Source of the DNA: Ulva prolifera
Lineage: Eukaryota > Chlorophyta > Ulvophyceae > Ulvales > Ulvaceae
NCBI GenBank assembly: GCA_023078555.1
Contig: CM041199.1
Location: forward strand, 2,359,101 to 2,423,100
DNA: 64,000 bases
Reading direction: 5' to 3'
The notes below the pieces were generated by a model, which ran no database searches, was not told the origin of the DNA, and saw only the letters and a program-made list of their open reading frames with translations. Position numbers and translations under genes: made by a program. This document shows positions 23,705 through 33,592 of this stretch, one piece after another. How positions within the stretch are numbered: the first letter of the stretch is position 1; each line of letters starts with the position of its first letter.

Positions 23705-25480
23705 TCAATGCAAGTATGCCGCACATGCGCTACAATAGCGAAAGCGAGCAACGGCTGCATGTTTTGGAGGCATATTGGAAATTCGTTGTGACTTCCGGCG
23801 CGTCTTCGTGTGCAGCCGAGGTGGTCGCGACGGAGACTCGCACGTATTGGTATCGCGGTGTGTTGTGCGTTGTGCTCGCTGCACCAAATGGGTAAGCTGC
23901 AAGCGCGCACGCTTCGGGAATTGGTCTATCATGATGTCGCGTTCTTTGGACGACGCGTGTTGAAATAAGTATCCGGCGACTTTGTCTAAACAATTGCCCA
24001 ATTCACCGACCGGGAGCCACATATCGTGTTGCGCAGAGTACCCTTTCCAGCGGACGAGGTAGTGCGGCCCCGCGCGTGCTGCTGTCGCTGTGGCGCGGTG
24101 GGTCCGTCTGTAATCTATGACCGATCCAACTTCAAACACCTTGTCAGCATCCATACTCGCGTTAGGTTGCGGCGCGGCGGTACATTCATGATAATGTGCG
24201 TCTATGTACGGCTTCAGGCAAGAGAAGTGAAAAACATTGTGTATCTTCAGGGCGCGCAAAGTGGCGGGTAGTTGCAGCTTGGCTGCACGTGTGCCCACCA
24301 ATTCCAAAATTGTGCATGGACCGACCCACCGTGCCGTGAACTTGCGGCGCAACGGCGGATGATGCAGTGCCAGTTTAGATATTGACAACAACATTGGTTT
24401 GCCCACCGCAAATTGTGGCGACGGTTTCGAGTTAAGGGGGCATGACCACATGCTCTGTTTGGCTTCAGACAAGGCTTGTTTTGCCAAGTGGTAGTACATA
24501 CGGTGCAAGACAGATGTATGCAACATACGCGATTCCGGGAGGGAAAATGCTAGTGCTGTGGGGGACAGCGGGGGTGTTATGCGATTGAGCTGAAATGGTG
24601 TGCATCCGGTGCTCGCGTTCTTTGCGCTATTGATGCTGAACTCGACGTGGGGGAGGAACGTGTCCCAATCGTCGTGTGCCGGGCTGACGAAATGGCGCAA
24701 AGTTTCCTCAATGACTCTATTGAGGCGCTCAACTTGACCATTTGCACGCGGGTGACATGAAAACGTGAGACGCAAGTCGATACCCATGTGCGAACAGATG
24801 CTTTTGAAAAATTTATTGTTCCATTGCACTCCTCTATCACTACAAATCCCCAAAGGCAAACCGTAGTGGGGGTATATGTGTGTGAAAAACAGTTTTGCAA
24901 AACCAGGCCCATCCAGTGTGTTGACAGTGGGGATCAGGCGAACCATCTTGGAAAATTGGTCGACAAAAACGGTGATGCAGTCAAACCCCGATGTCGTGCG
25001 CGGCAGTTGCGTAATCATGTCCAGACTAACAATGCGCCAACATGCGGTGGGTATAGGCAACGGTGACAACGTGCTATCAGAGCATCCCGGAGACTTCATC
25101 AGTTGGCAAGAATGGCATTGTGTGACAAATGCCGCAATGTCATCACTAATGTTGTCCCAGTGGAATGTGTCCATGATGAGTGCTTGTGTCCTGTGTATAC
25201 CCAAATGCGCGTGCCATGGGTGTACGTGGTGCCACAACAAGATTTGCTTACGCAAGGCATCGTGGTCGGGCACAACCAGTTTGTGGTCAAGGAAGTATGC
25301 TTGAAAATGTTTGTCAAAACGAAATTTCGGGGACGGGTTCCGAAATGCCGGGTCATGTGCATATCCAGTACGGAGGCGTTCCCAAAAATCATCTATCACT
25401 GTGTCTAATGTTAGGTGTTTATTGTGCTGGTCGTGGAGATTCGTACCGATTTCTGCGAAAGTTTCCTGGTCAATGACCAT
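23705..25480 (-). CDS. gypsy-1 integrase with C-terminal chromodomain
   Basis: This intact 591-codon block starts in frame after the Pro-rich linker. It has an HHCC zinc-binding domain (H..H in HVHPWHAHLGIHRTQ, C..C in CHSCQLMK). The DDE catalytic core has Asp in SLDMITQLP, Asp in CSDRGVQWN and Glu in HPRANGQVERLNRVIEE. GPY-like sequence follows (KFTARWVGPCTILELVG), then a chromodomain (VIDYRRTH..HYLVRWKGYSAQHDMWLP). Integrase joins element cDNA to host DNA in the nucleus, and the chromodomain targets chromatin, probably methylated H3. All catalytic residues are present, so this is the best-preserved part of the element. About 90 basic residues follow the chromodomain and may be read-through into non-coding DNA. 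Confidence 0.92.
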   Translation of the reverse strand: MVIDQETFAEIGTNLHDQHNKHLTLDTVIDDFWERLRTGYAHDPAFRNPSPKFRFDKHFQAYFLDHKLVVPDHDALRKQILLWHHVHPWHAHLGIHRTQALIMDTFHWDNISDDIAAFVTQCHSCQLMKSPGCSDSTLSPLPIPTACWRIVSLDMITQLPRTTSGFDCITVFVDQFSKMVRLIPTVNTLDGPGFAKLFFTHIYPHYGLPLGICSDRGVQWNNKFFKSICSHMGIDLRLTFSCHPRANGQVERLNRVIEETLRHFVSPAHDDWDTFLPHVEFSINSAKNASTGCTPFQLNRITPPLSPTALAFSLPESRMLHTSVLHRMYYHLAKQALSEAKQSMWSCPLNSKPSPQFAVGKPMLLSISKLALHHPPLRRKFTARWVGPCTILELVGTRAAKLQLPATLRALKIHNVFHFSCLKPYIDAHYHECTAAPQPNASMDADKVFEVGSVIDYRRTHRATATAARAGPHYLVRWKGYSAQHDMWLPVGELGNCLDKVAGYLFQHASSKERDIMIDQFPKRARLQLTHLVQRAQRTTHRDTNTCESPSRPPRLHTKTRRKSQRISNMPPKHAAVARFRYCSACAAYLH

Positions 25481-26110
25481 TCCCTCTGGCTGCTCGGGCG
25501 TGGGCTCCTCGGAGAGCTGCGGCGACTTTTCTGCCGGGAGTGATTCGAGCGCCGAGGTTGCGGCTTTTGGAGGGGCGTTCCGAATCGTCGAGGGAGGTGG
25601 CAGCGAGGGCGGCGGCGGCAGCTGCTGCGGTGGCTGCCGTGGCTGTGGCTGTTGCTGAAGGTTCTTTCCCGGGTGTGCTGGGGGAGGGGGTAGAACTTCC
25701 TTGGGCGATGTGTGTTGGTGGCAAGAGGGCTTTGGCGAAAGCTGTTGCTGTTGCGGCTGCTCGGGCGGCGGCGGCGTATGCGTGTGCGTGGCCCGATGTT
25801 GTGATGTTGGCGGAGAACTTTGCAGCGGTAGCGGCAGCCCTGGCGGGGGCGTCGACGGTGGGTGTGACGGGGCCGTCGGCGACGACTATGGAGGCTGTAC
25901 TTCCGGGAGACCCGGCGGCAGCCCCAAGATTTGGGGGAGTATTGAGCGCCTGCCCGATGTGAAGATTGCCGGAAGGATGTTGTTGGCGATGGCGGCGGGA
26001 GTTGGCCGTGTGGGTTGACCCACCATATGTAAAGGCATGCTGCCCTTAGTGCCGGTTGACTGAGAGGCCTGTTGGGAAGTCTGGCGGTGGGCCGCCCGGG
26101 ATGTCCCACT
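25481..26110 (-). CDS. gypsy-1 Pro/Gln/Ala-rich linker between RNase H and integrase
   Basis: After the RNase H end (VADAVSRATHLPN) the minus strand encodes about 200 residues rich in Pro, Ser, Gln and Thr, leading without an evident stop into SALESLPAEKSPQLSEEPTP and the integrase start. Ordinary gypsy polyproteins have only a short spacer here. It could be a flexible linker, or CCX-repeat expansion as in the host wall proteins. The exact frame through the middle was checked only over the last 60 codons. Confidence 0.5.
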
Positions 26111-26566
26111 TGATGATCCCGGCGATGTTGGCAGGGGTGGAAAATCCGTGGGTGTAAGTGGCCTGCGCACTAGAAGATTGGTAAGCGCAAGTGCCCGATA
26201 TGGTTGTTGGGGATGCTCCGCGCTCAATGTCATGCCATCATGAAGGGTCACTTCTGTATTGGGCAAATGTGTAGCTCTACTGACCGCGTCAGCAACCACA
26301 TTTTTGTCTCCCGGTATGTATGTATTTTCCAGTCAATACGGGAAAGAGATTCAAGCCATCGGGCGTGTTTGCCTGTCAGCTTTTTCTGTGTTAGCAAAAA
26401 CCGCAAAGGGTTATGGTCTGAATGTATGAACACAGTTTGATTGTTTTCTAAGTAACACCGCCATTGGCGGTATGCGAACACGATGGCCCCAAGTTCTTTC
26501 TCGAGGGTGTAATAATTCTCTTCCGACTTGTTGAGCGTGCGACCTACCCAGGCAATCGGAGCTAGT

Positions 26567-26609
26567 TTACCCTCATATTAATATGAGGGTAACGCAAGAA
26601 TTCTTGCGT
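26567..26609. repeat. Double palindrome (double-hairpin element) in gypsy-1 RNase H
   Basis: A perfect 26-bp palindrome (26567-26592, centre CATATTAATATG) is directly followed by a perfect 16-bp palindrome, CGCAAGAATTCTTGCG (26593-26608). It lies between the conserved coding segments VLTQE and KLAPIAW on the minus strand and puts them out of frame (32 nt between them), so it looks inserted. Confidence 0.85.
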
Positions 26610-27023
26610 GAGCACCGCTCCATAAGCGTAGTCGGACGCATCAGTGTACATGTGGAACGGCCGGTTGGTATCGGGGTGACGCATGATTGTGGCATTTATC
26701 AACGCGTGTTTAATGTTTTCGAAGGATTGTGTGTGTTGCACTGTCCATGGATGTTGCTCCTTAGCACATATGTGCTGGAGCAGCGGGCCCGCAAGGGTGG
26801 GAAACTTTGGAATGAACCGTCGAAAGTACCCGGCTAACCCAAGAAATGATCTGATATTGTTTGGTGACTTTTGCAAGTCTTCCAAGGGCCAATCCTTCAG
26901 GACCGAGACTTTATAGGGGTCCGGCTTGACCGTGTCGGCCGTGACTACATGACCCAGATACTTGATCTCTTGTAATGCAAATTGACACTTGGTAGTGTTG
27001 CAGAAGAACCGGTGCTCAGAGAG

Positions 27024-28120
27024 CTGGGTTGGGTCATCGGGCCCGATGGGGAACATTTCCCGATTTATCGGGCCCGATTTGAAAAATCCCGATTAATCCC
27101 CCGATCTGGTTGGCTGCGAGCTAAAATGAACTCCGATGACAGTTTTAAAGGTGTTATATGATAGATAATCATGTTTGCGGATTGTGGCAAGTTTCCGTGT
27201 TGCCAAATTCGTTCTGTGGACAATTTTATGGCTACCAAAGCTTACAATGAACCGGTACACAAGCACAGGCGCTCAGCGCCGCAGCATTTCGCAAGATTGG
27301 AAGGCGCGTTTTAATTCGGTAGAGCGTGTGAGCGCAGACATCTCGAAGTATCGCGTCGTGTGTAAGTGGTCTCGTCAACGAGCTGGCGCGGATGAGTGCA
27401 AGGCTCACTTGGCTGGCGAGCAACCGAAAAAAGCAAAGTTCTGTCCAAAAGTACCGCTAGATGTCAGGGCTAGCTTTCAAAATGGATGTATTGGACCAGA
27501 GCGGCAGTTGTAGCAAGCGACTGTGTCATCAGCCTTCCACAAGGCTTCACATGATCAAGCAAGGGCAGCAATTGGTAGATGTTTGTTTCCCTCTGGAGTC
27601 TCTTTTAGTTCAATTGACAATCCAGAATTTCAAGATGCCATTGCAAGTGTGATCAGAGCTGGACCTGGATTCCGTATACCAACTCGAAAGACAATCAGCA
27701 CCAAAATTCTGGACCAAACATACATGGATATCAGGCAGCAATCAATTGGCTTGGTTTCCTCTGGACTGCATTGTGGAGTGTCAACATGCTCAGATGTATG
27801 GGCAGACACGAACAGCCACAAATCAACTACATGATGCATCTGCATGACTGTCAACGGCCAGGTTTTCATATCTGCAACGGATGCTTCAAAGCAATACATC
27901 ATGAATGCAATATTGTCATTGCTGCATTGTATTGAAGCATCGTGGTCCGGTTTGTATGTTTCCTGTGGTATTCTGCTGCTTCATAACACTCATATGCACC
28001 AAGCTGGCCACATCCCCAAAAAAATCGATTTTCTTATCCGGATATGTCAAAAAAATCCCGATTTGTCGGGCCCGATTTGCAAAATCCCGACATCGGGAGA
28101 TCGGGGGCGACCCAACCCAG
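27024..28120 (+). mobile_element. hAT element inside gypsy-1 RT, 1,097 bp
   Basis: The ends are CTGGGTTGGGTC (27024-27035) and GACCCAACCCAG (28109-28120), a perfect 12-bp inverted repeat. The 8-bp duplication TCAGAGAG flanks it at 27016-27023 and 28121-28128. Both subterminal regions are full of TCGGGCCCGA and CCCGAT words that could be transposase-binding repeats. Internal plus-strand frames encode hAT transposase pieces. Removing the element with one duplication restores the disrupted RT reading, which fixes the boundaries independently. Confidence 0.93.
27175..27940 (+). pseudogene. hAT transposase remnant (BED-like finger plus DUF659-like region)
   Basis: Three plus-strand pieces line up. 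The first (about 27290-27500) has WKARFNSVERVSADISKYRV, CKWSRQ, CKAHLAGEQPKKAKFCPKVP, a Zn-finger type common at the N-terminus of hAT-like proteins in plants and algae. The second (27523-27834) has FHKASHDQARAAIGRCLFPS, GFRIPTRKTISTKILDQTY and STCSDVWADTN, the start of the DUF659/RNase H-like core (usual form SDGWSD). The third (27844-27940) has MTVNGQVFISATDASKQYIM, matching the strand that follows. Stops separate them and the C-terminal dimerisation domain is absent, so this is a truncated, dead gene. Confidence 0.7.
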
Positions 28121-28755
28121 TCAGAGAGTCGCGTCCAAACAACATCTAGATTTTTTGCGTGATCTTTCTAGGACGGTGCTAGCACTATGATGTCGTCAAG
28201 GTAAGCTAAGCATATTTTTCCTTTAAGACCTTTCAAGACAACGTGGACAGCCTGCTGGAATACTGATGGTGCATTGGAAAGTCCAAATGGCATGACAGTC
28301 CATTGGTATAGACCATCCGGGGTGCGAAACGATGTTTTGGGGCCTGCTGACTCGGACAGCTTGATTTGGTGGTATCCGGACTGTAAATCAAGCGCATAAA
28401 AGAATTTGTGACCTCTGAGTTTGTCAAGCAACGTGTCAATGCGCGGCAGCGGTTATGTGTTTTTGATGGTGTTCTCGTTCAAGTATCGATAGTCTATGCA
28501 TAGTCTAAGCTTGCCACCCGGTTTTGGTGCACAAAGGACACAAGACGCCCACGGGGAGATGGATGGCTGTACCCACCCCATGTCAATCAAATGCTGCAAT
28601 TGTTCTCGAGTTCTAGTTGTTCGATGGGTGTCAACCTATATTGCCTGGCAGCCTTAGGGCGAGTGCCCGGCAGCAAGTCAATGTCCATTTCAAAACCAGA
28701 TGCTGATGTATTTGGCGGTGCCAGCCCCACTGTGCCGCCTTCTTGGGAATGTTTG

Positions 28756-29850
28756 TCAATGATGGCTTGTATTTGTTTTGGGATCGTGCCAGGTGCTTGT
28801 GGTTGGTGTGCTGGAGCCACTTAAGCAAGCTTGCTGTGACAAGTATCCTTTCTTGCGCGCACTAGCACAACTGGTACGTATAGACTCGATGGTTGGTTTG
28901 ATGTGTGCGATATACACGGGATATTTCGTAGCGCGCTTAGAGCTAGTCATGGCTTTGAGTTCACGGGCAGATGCAAAAAATTCATCCACCGTGCTAGTTT
29001 CAATAGTGAACTTATTTGTGCTTTTGTCTGTTGCATGCAACCATATCCTGCCCTTCTTGCCACGCTTCGGCTTCGGAGGAGGAATCGTGATCAGTATGTG
29101 GGGATGTTTAAATTTGATATGCATGTCCAATGCAGATATCACATCCAATGCAAATAGAGCTTCGTTAGGTTGAAAGTCTGCAGCTGCACATGGTAGCGAA
29201 TCCAACACTGTGTACGTGACGGATATGATGTTTCTGCCGACTCGCGTGTCAAGGGTGACCGTGCCAAGACATGATGCCTCGGTGGCGGAAATTCCAATAG
29301 TGACACTGTGTTGTGGTGTGTAAGCAATGTCATGTCGGTTCAGGAAGGTGCGCGTGATCATGCTATGGTTGGCCGCGGTATCAACTAGCGCCTTTGTGAA
29401 ATGGCCGTGGATAGACGTGGGCATTGTGCACAGCAAATCCATAAAATCTGCATGTGTGACCGATACGGCAGCTTTTTTGTCAGGGTGGATGGATGCACGC
29501 TGATTTGTGATAAAAGTGCAGATATGGTACTTTTGCTTTCCAGGGACAGCTGAGCCAGCTGTATATTCAAGAATACGACATGCTTCATCCACAGTGGTGT
29601 GTGAATGTTGGCGTAGGAATGGCAGAAATGCCGATGACTCAAAGATGCGCGCAGGAACAACAATCGTGATGGTATGTTTATTTATATCAATTGTGTGTAT
29701 GTGTCTCAACGCAACTTGTGCTTCGTCCGTGTAAGGCAGCGTGACCACAATATTGCTAGATAGCTTGTGAACATCAAATAAAGTTTCTTGTTGGGATTTT
29801 AGGTGTGAATCAAAGCGTTGTGCTGAAACAGGGGACAATCGTGCAGCCAA
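28756..29850 (-). CDS. gypsy-1 aspartic protease region of pol
   Basis: This open frame of 364 codons carries a retropepsin-like active site, ALVDTAANHSMITR (around 29.39 kb), followed by a hydrophobic flap region and a second strand (NEALFALDVISALDM). The usual triplet is D-T/S-G; here it is D-T-A, which may lower or abolish activity. Upstream is a linker with TLPYTDEAQVALRHIHTIDI, and downstream Lys-rich sequence leads to the reverse transcriptase. The protease would cleave Gag-Pol in virus-like particles. It runs into the next block (28820-28587: MDIDLLPGTRPKAARQYRLT, the start of RT), where a frameshift follows. Confidence 0.75.
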   Translation of the reverse strand: MAARLSPVSAQRFDSHLKSQQETLFDVHKLSSNIVVTLPYTDEAQVALRHIHTIDINKHTITIVVPARIFESSAFLPFLRQHSHTTVDEACRILEYTAGSAVPGKQKYHICTFITNQRASIHPDKKAAVSVTHADFMDLLCTMPTSIHGHFTKALVDTAANHSMITRTFLNRHDIAYTPQHSVTIGISATEASCLGTVTLDTRVGRNIISVTYTVLDSLPCAAADFQPNEALFALDVISALDMHIKFKHPHILITIPPPKPKRGKKGRIWLHATDKSTNKFTIETSTVDEFFASARELKAMTSSKRATKYPVYIAHIKPTIESIRTSCASARKKGYLSQQACLSGSSTPTTSTWHDPKTNTSHH

Positions 29851-29879
29851 TATGTGTGGCTCTACCGCCCATTGAGGGC

Positions 29880-30640
29880 CTGCGGAGGGCGGCTTGCCTG
29901 CTTCTCAGCGTATATGTGGTGCGTCATGCCGTGTCCGCTTGGGGTAACCCTTGCGGTTGCTGGGGTCATACCGGTTGCGTTTGCCTCTGTCATGCCGCTG
30001 ATCGGCTGCTGGTGGTGGAAGCTGGTACCCGGTTGGCAGCGGGGTGAGCGTCCTGTCCCTGTTGGACGGGTCCGCGAAGAACGCTGCCTTAGCCGCTGGC
30101 GGTACAAGGTTGCAACTGCACTGCACTGCTAATTGGTGAAGCATGGGCAATCGCCCAACTTGTGCATTGCCTGATGCAGGTTGCTGCGGTTGGGGGGACA
30201 TATGCCACACTGTTTATACTTGAACATGAAGTATACCTTGCACAGCAGCTGAACCGTGCCAAGGGTGGTGGCTGTCAGTGTACCCGGGAGGGGGCCTGTT
30301 GCATGGGAGAGGGCGCCGCGGAGCGTGGTGGGCCCGCCGGCGAACTCTTTCTCCACAGCTGCTATGAACGCCGGTGTGAGTTCGACGCCAAGAAAATGTT
30401 GCAGCTCCTGCCAAAATCGGCGGAGGTCGGTTTCGCTATTAGTGTTGCACATTTCTTTTAGAAATGGGACATGTCCCACCGGTTGAGCTTCCTGTTGAGT
30501 CTGCATATGTCGGCCTTTATGAGGGGGTCGTGGAATGTTCGCTACAGTGGCCTATTGCGTGGGTTTGTCAGCCATGTTTTTGCGTTTGAAATGACACATT
30601 CCAGCTCTCTGTATAGGTCGAACAAGGTCATGGCTCAAGT
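29880..30640 (-). pseudogene. gypsy-1 gag remnant
   Basis: The frame starts near 30640 (MTLFDLYRELECVISNAKTW), suffers a stop (CTGTAG) near 30558, and continues in a shifted frame with WQELQHFLGVELTPAFIAAV. A putative zinc-binding end follows (CKVYFMFKYKQCGICPP..H..C), then an Arg/Lys/Pro-rich basic tail (KRNRYDPSNRKGYPKRTRHD) as expected for a nucleocapsid. Gag packages element RNA into cytoplasmic particles. Breaks between frames show it is inactive. The exact start is uncertain because no 5' LTR or leader precedes it. Confidence 0.6.
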
Positions 30641-32412
30641 ATCTGACTCAGATACTGACCATGCAGGTGTGATCCCAGATCTCAGGCGTCGTGTGCTAAG
30701 TACTCCGCACACATACTTAACATTTCGCCCAACTAAACTTACGGTATGACGCTTCCACTCGCGCTTAAGACAATTGCATTCGAACAATGCCATAGTGGCC
30801 ACAGTGCGGTGGCGAATGCAATGCGTCTACACACTCACTCCGCAGTGTATCAACACTCGGAATGTACAACTGGCCTTTCTTAGTCCAGTATAGCCCAATT
30901 GGCATGCATAGCCCAATTGGCATGCAACATCTTTCCGCACAAGGTCCAGCTTATCAAAGCGACGCTTGTTGTCACGCTGCATCGCCTCGTAGCCCTGCTG
31001 GCAACGGGCGAACAGATCTTTGACTAAACAGCCTTTGATCGATTGCGCTACGCCATGACCCATATCTGTTACTGCATTCATCTGCACACGACGGCCGTTG
31101 CCACCCCTCTGCGAAGTGCGCGCCTCGCGTACAACACCAGCAAAGTAAAGGCACGTGGCGCCGCGCTCATTGAAAGTCGTAGTGGGATCCAATGTTTGGA
31201 CATATTGACCACCGACTTTCAGCAGAGCAAAATGAGCAGGTGATCGTGACAGCGGGTCCGCGACGTTCGTAGCACCAGGTCTGTACTTCCATACATAATT
31301 GTATGCAGAAGACTCATACAACCAGCGTGCACGACGTTTAAGAGTATGCGGATTCGTTGACGTGTCTACGTACGTGTTAGGCTGGTGATCGGTCTCGATC
31401 GTAAAAGGCTCTGAAGCCCTCCCGATAACACCGCCACTCGCGCAAAGCATATACCACCGCCAGCATTTCAATGTCTGACGTGTTATAACCCGCTTCGGCA
31501 CCACTAAGCTTCTTCGAATAGAACGCGATGGGGTGACGCTCCAGGAGCAGTGCACCGCCTACTGCCGGCGCAGCCGAGCATGCGTCGACTACGACTGTGA
31601 AAGGCTTAGAGAAGCCAGGCAATGCTAGGACAGGCGCTGATATCAGTGCAGTTTTCAGTGCATTGAAGGCGTCCGCGCACTGCTGTGTCCATTTGCCGTT
31701 GAATGACTCCTCGACTTTGCGTGCCTCCTCTGCCGAGAGCTTGCCCCATTGTAGAAGGCGTCTCTTCCGATCGCTGGCATCTATCCCCATCAGCAGGTCA
31801 GTCAGTGGGCAAACCATGCGTGCGTACCGTAGTAAACGTAAAGAGTCGTTGATGTCCGTCCCAAAAAGCTGAAAACGACGAAATTTTCGTTTTGTCCCGT
31901 CCTGCGGACGGCAGGACGGCGAACTGGGAAAGTAATGATTTGTAGTGTCCCGGGGTCCTCGTCGCTGGCGCGACGAGTCACAAAACAATGAAATCTATCC
32001 TGTCCCGGTGGATGCCAGTACAGCGACAACTGATTAATCTTTACGGCTATCCTGTCTCTATCGGTGCCGGTACGACAGCTGTACAAATATGATTGTCTCG
32101 TCACAAACTTAATGTTGGCTGCATATCGCCGAGCCACAGAGCAAGACACACTGCACTACACATCAAGCAAAGGGCCTGTCAGCCGCAACTCTTCGTCATC
32201 GATGGGTGTGTCATCTGCTGTCAGCTCGGTTCTACAATCAACATGAACTGCAGCACGACCCATTGAAGCCTGCACAAAAGCCTCATCATCCCAGCAGCGT
32301 GTGTACCGGATCTGGTGCAACCCAGGTTGATGATTCAGCTTTCCGAGCTTCTCATATCTGTGATCGTACGTTTTTGCACCTTTCTATCAGGCTCGTCATC
32401 AACTGTCATGTC

Positions 32413-33592
32413 CAGTGCTCTACAACCGCCGTATTTTATGGAGGGATTCCCGCTGAGTTTTTCCATTTTTCAGAGGGCAAGCACCGCTGGTATGCTGAAA
32501 TTTCGGAGGGCTATCCCGCCGTAATTGTTTTTTTCTGGAGGGATGCCAAAAACATTTCGGGCTCGCTGCGCTCGCAATCATATATGTCTGCTGAAGTATG
32601 GTAGTGAGGAATAACTTTTGCAATCATATACATTTACCTCCAAGGCTTGTTTGTGTGGGCAACAACAGCAACATACACATTCAGTCGCCCGCTTGCATAC
32701 CAAAGGTCAGCACGCGTAACTCATCATGCTCAATGTCCTGCTCATCATCATTGTCACTATAACCTACCTCCTCACCACCTTCAGTACCTGGAAGCACATC
32801 AGACAAAACAGCGTCCCACGCTTCATCAGGCTGCATGGCTACTGCCTCAGCAAGCTTACGGACGAGGAGGCCACAATTTGAATCTTTCACCAGTTTCGCA
32901 TACATGTCTATCATGGTGAGTGCACCCTCCTTATCATCTATGGGCCTGTTGGGATCAAAATGCTGCTGGCGCAATTCTTCGAATGTGATAGCTTGTTTCA
33001 CACGTATTTGAGAGTCAAGGGCGGCCACATGCGTCGATAACATCAGCGGTCGTATGATCACCGCCTAGCTGACTTCTCGAGCTCGCAGACTGGTTCGTGC
33101 CGGACGTGCTAGCAACCTCATCACGAGCGCGCTTTCTGGGGGCTGACCCCTTGAAACCGAACCGACTAAGCATTGCTCATAGCGACAGGTGCACACAGCG
33201 TCCATTGGCACTTTGAGCTGTGCTTCGCAACATTATGTAGCGATACAGAGCCAGCGTGTTGCGGCTACGGAGCAAAGCATCCAGTGACGTCTCGGAAAGT
33301 GCACCTGACACTGTGCACCTAGGTGCAGCTGCTCGTCAAGATCGCTCGCTTCGCTCGCTCGTGTGCTCGCAACATTATCAATGTGAACACATCCCGCCCG
33401 CTGCGCTCGCACGTCGCACATTTCAGCGGGCAAGACCGCTCAGACGCCCGAGACACAGCGGGCTGCGCCCGCTGGCATTTGCTGTAACAGCCCAGTTTCA
33501 GCGGCGTAAACTGTCGACTTTTCAAAATCTTGGCGGCATTTTCAGGAAAAACGTCTATTTCAGCGGGAAAACCGGCGGTTTGTAGAGCACTG
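32413..33592. mobile_element. hAT element nested in the TA element, 1,180 bp
   Basis: The ends are CAGTGCTCTACAA (32413) and TTGTAGAGCACTG (ending 33592), a perfect 13-bp inverted repeat extending imperfectly through CCGCCG. The 8-bp duplication GTCATGTC is at 32405-32412 and 33593-33600. It is the innermost of three nested layers, so it inserted last. Internal GC-rich repeats (CGCTCGCTTCGCTCGCTCG, AGCGGG..CCCGCT) sit near 33.35-33.48 kb. Confidence 0.92.
32681..33180 (-). CDS. Hypothetical protein carried by the nested hAT
   Basis: A 126-codon frame (33061-32681) encodes ITFEELRQQHFDPNRPIDDK, a helical middle (LLVRKLAEAVAMQPDEAWDA) and an acidic end (SDNDDEQDIEHDE). Just upstream a shifted frame begins MLSRFGFKGSAPRKRARDEV and runs into GGDHT, where a frameshift or intron separates it from the main block. 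The basic start followed by an acidic tail resembles element-encoded DNA-binding or accessory proteins, but I do not recognise it. It shows no Zn finger or DDE residues, so it is not evidently the hAT transposase. Confidence 0.4.

Larger units (their letters stand above)
26248..28820 (-). pseudogene. gypsy-1 reverse transcriptase-RNase H, interrupted
   Basis: RT motifs are recognisable across frames: SPWASCVLCAPKPGGKLRLC, IDYRYLNENT, the palm segment FYALDLQSGYHQIKL, MPFGLSNAPSVFQQ, and the catalytic box YLDDIIV near 28.19 kb. The connection EHRFFCNTTKCQF and LGHVVTADTVKPDP follow beyond the hAT insertion, then the RNase H region (YTDASDYAYGAVLTQE and HSDHNPLRFLL). Lesions are a frameshift near 28.6 kb, TAA in place of a sense codon in NT*PLPRIDTLLDKL, TAG right after VLAPS, the hAT insertion, and a palindrome pair within RNase H. 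Without the hAT and one copy of its 8-bp duplication, the frame across the site is continuous (VVWTR/LSEHRFF). Confidence 0.85.
23705..30640 (-). mobile_element. Ty3/gypsy chromovirus-like retrotransposon (gypsy-1), defective
   Basis: In minus-strand order the element reads gag (about 30640-29880), aspartic protease, reverse transcriptase, RNase H, Pro-rich linker, integrase and chromodomain. This is the Ty3/gypsy order, and the chromodomain places it near chromoviruses. No LTR pair could be found: upstream of gag the sequence passes directly into the truncated integrase of gypsy-2, and downstream no matching repeat was recognised. The pol frame carries a frameshift near 28.6 kb, stop codons near 28.45 and 28.17 kb, a 1,097-bp hAT insertion (27024-28120) and a palindrome pair (26567-26609). 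It cannot produce its own proteins. Confidence 0.9.

Noticed and set aside
31897-31977. Two hairpins (CCGTCCTGC and CTCGTCGC stems) as a further double-hairpin element
   Set aside because: They are 38 bases apart, within a hairpin-rich transposon end. The subterminal structure of the TA element explains them as well.
33300-33480. Short repeated GC motifs (CGCTCG, AGCGGGC) considered as a CRISPR-like or origin repeat
   Set aside because: They are irregular in spacing and lie inside the nested hAT, where subterminal repeats are expected.
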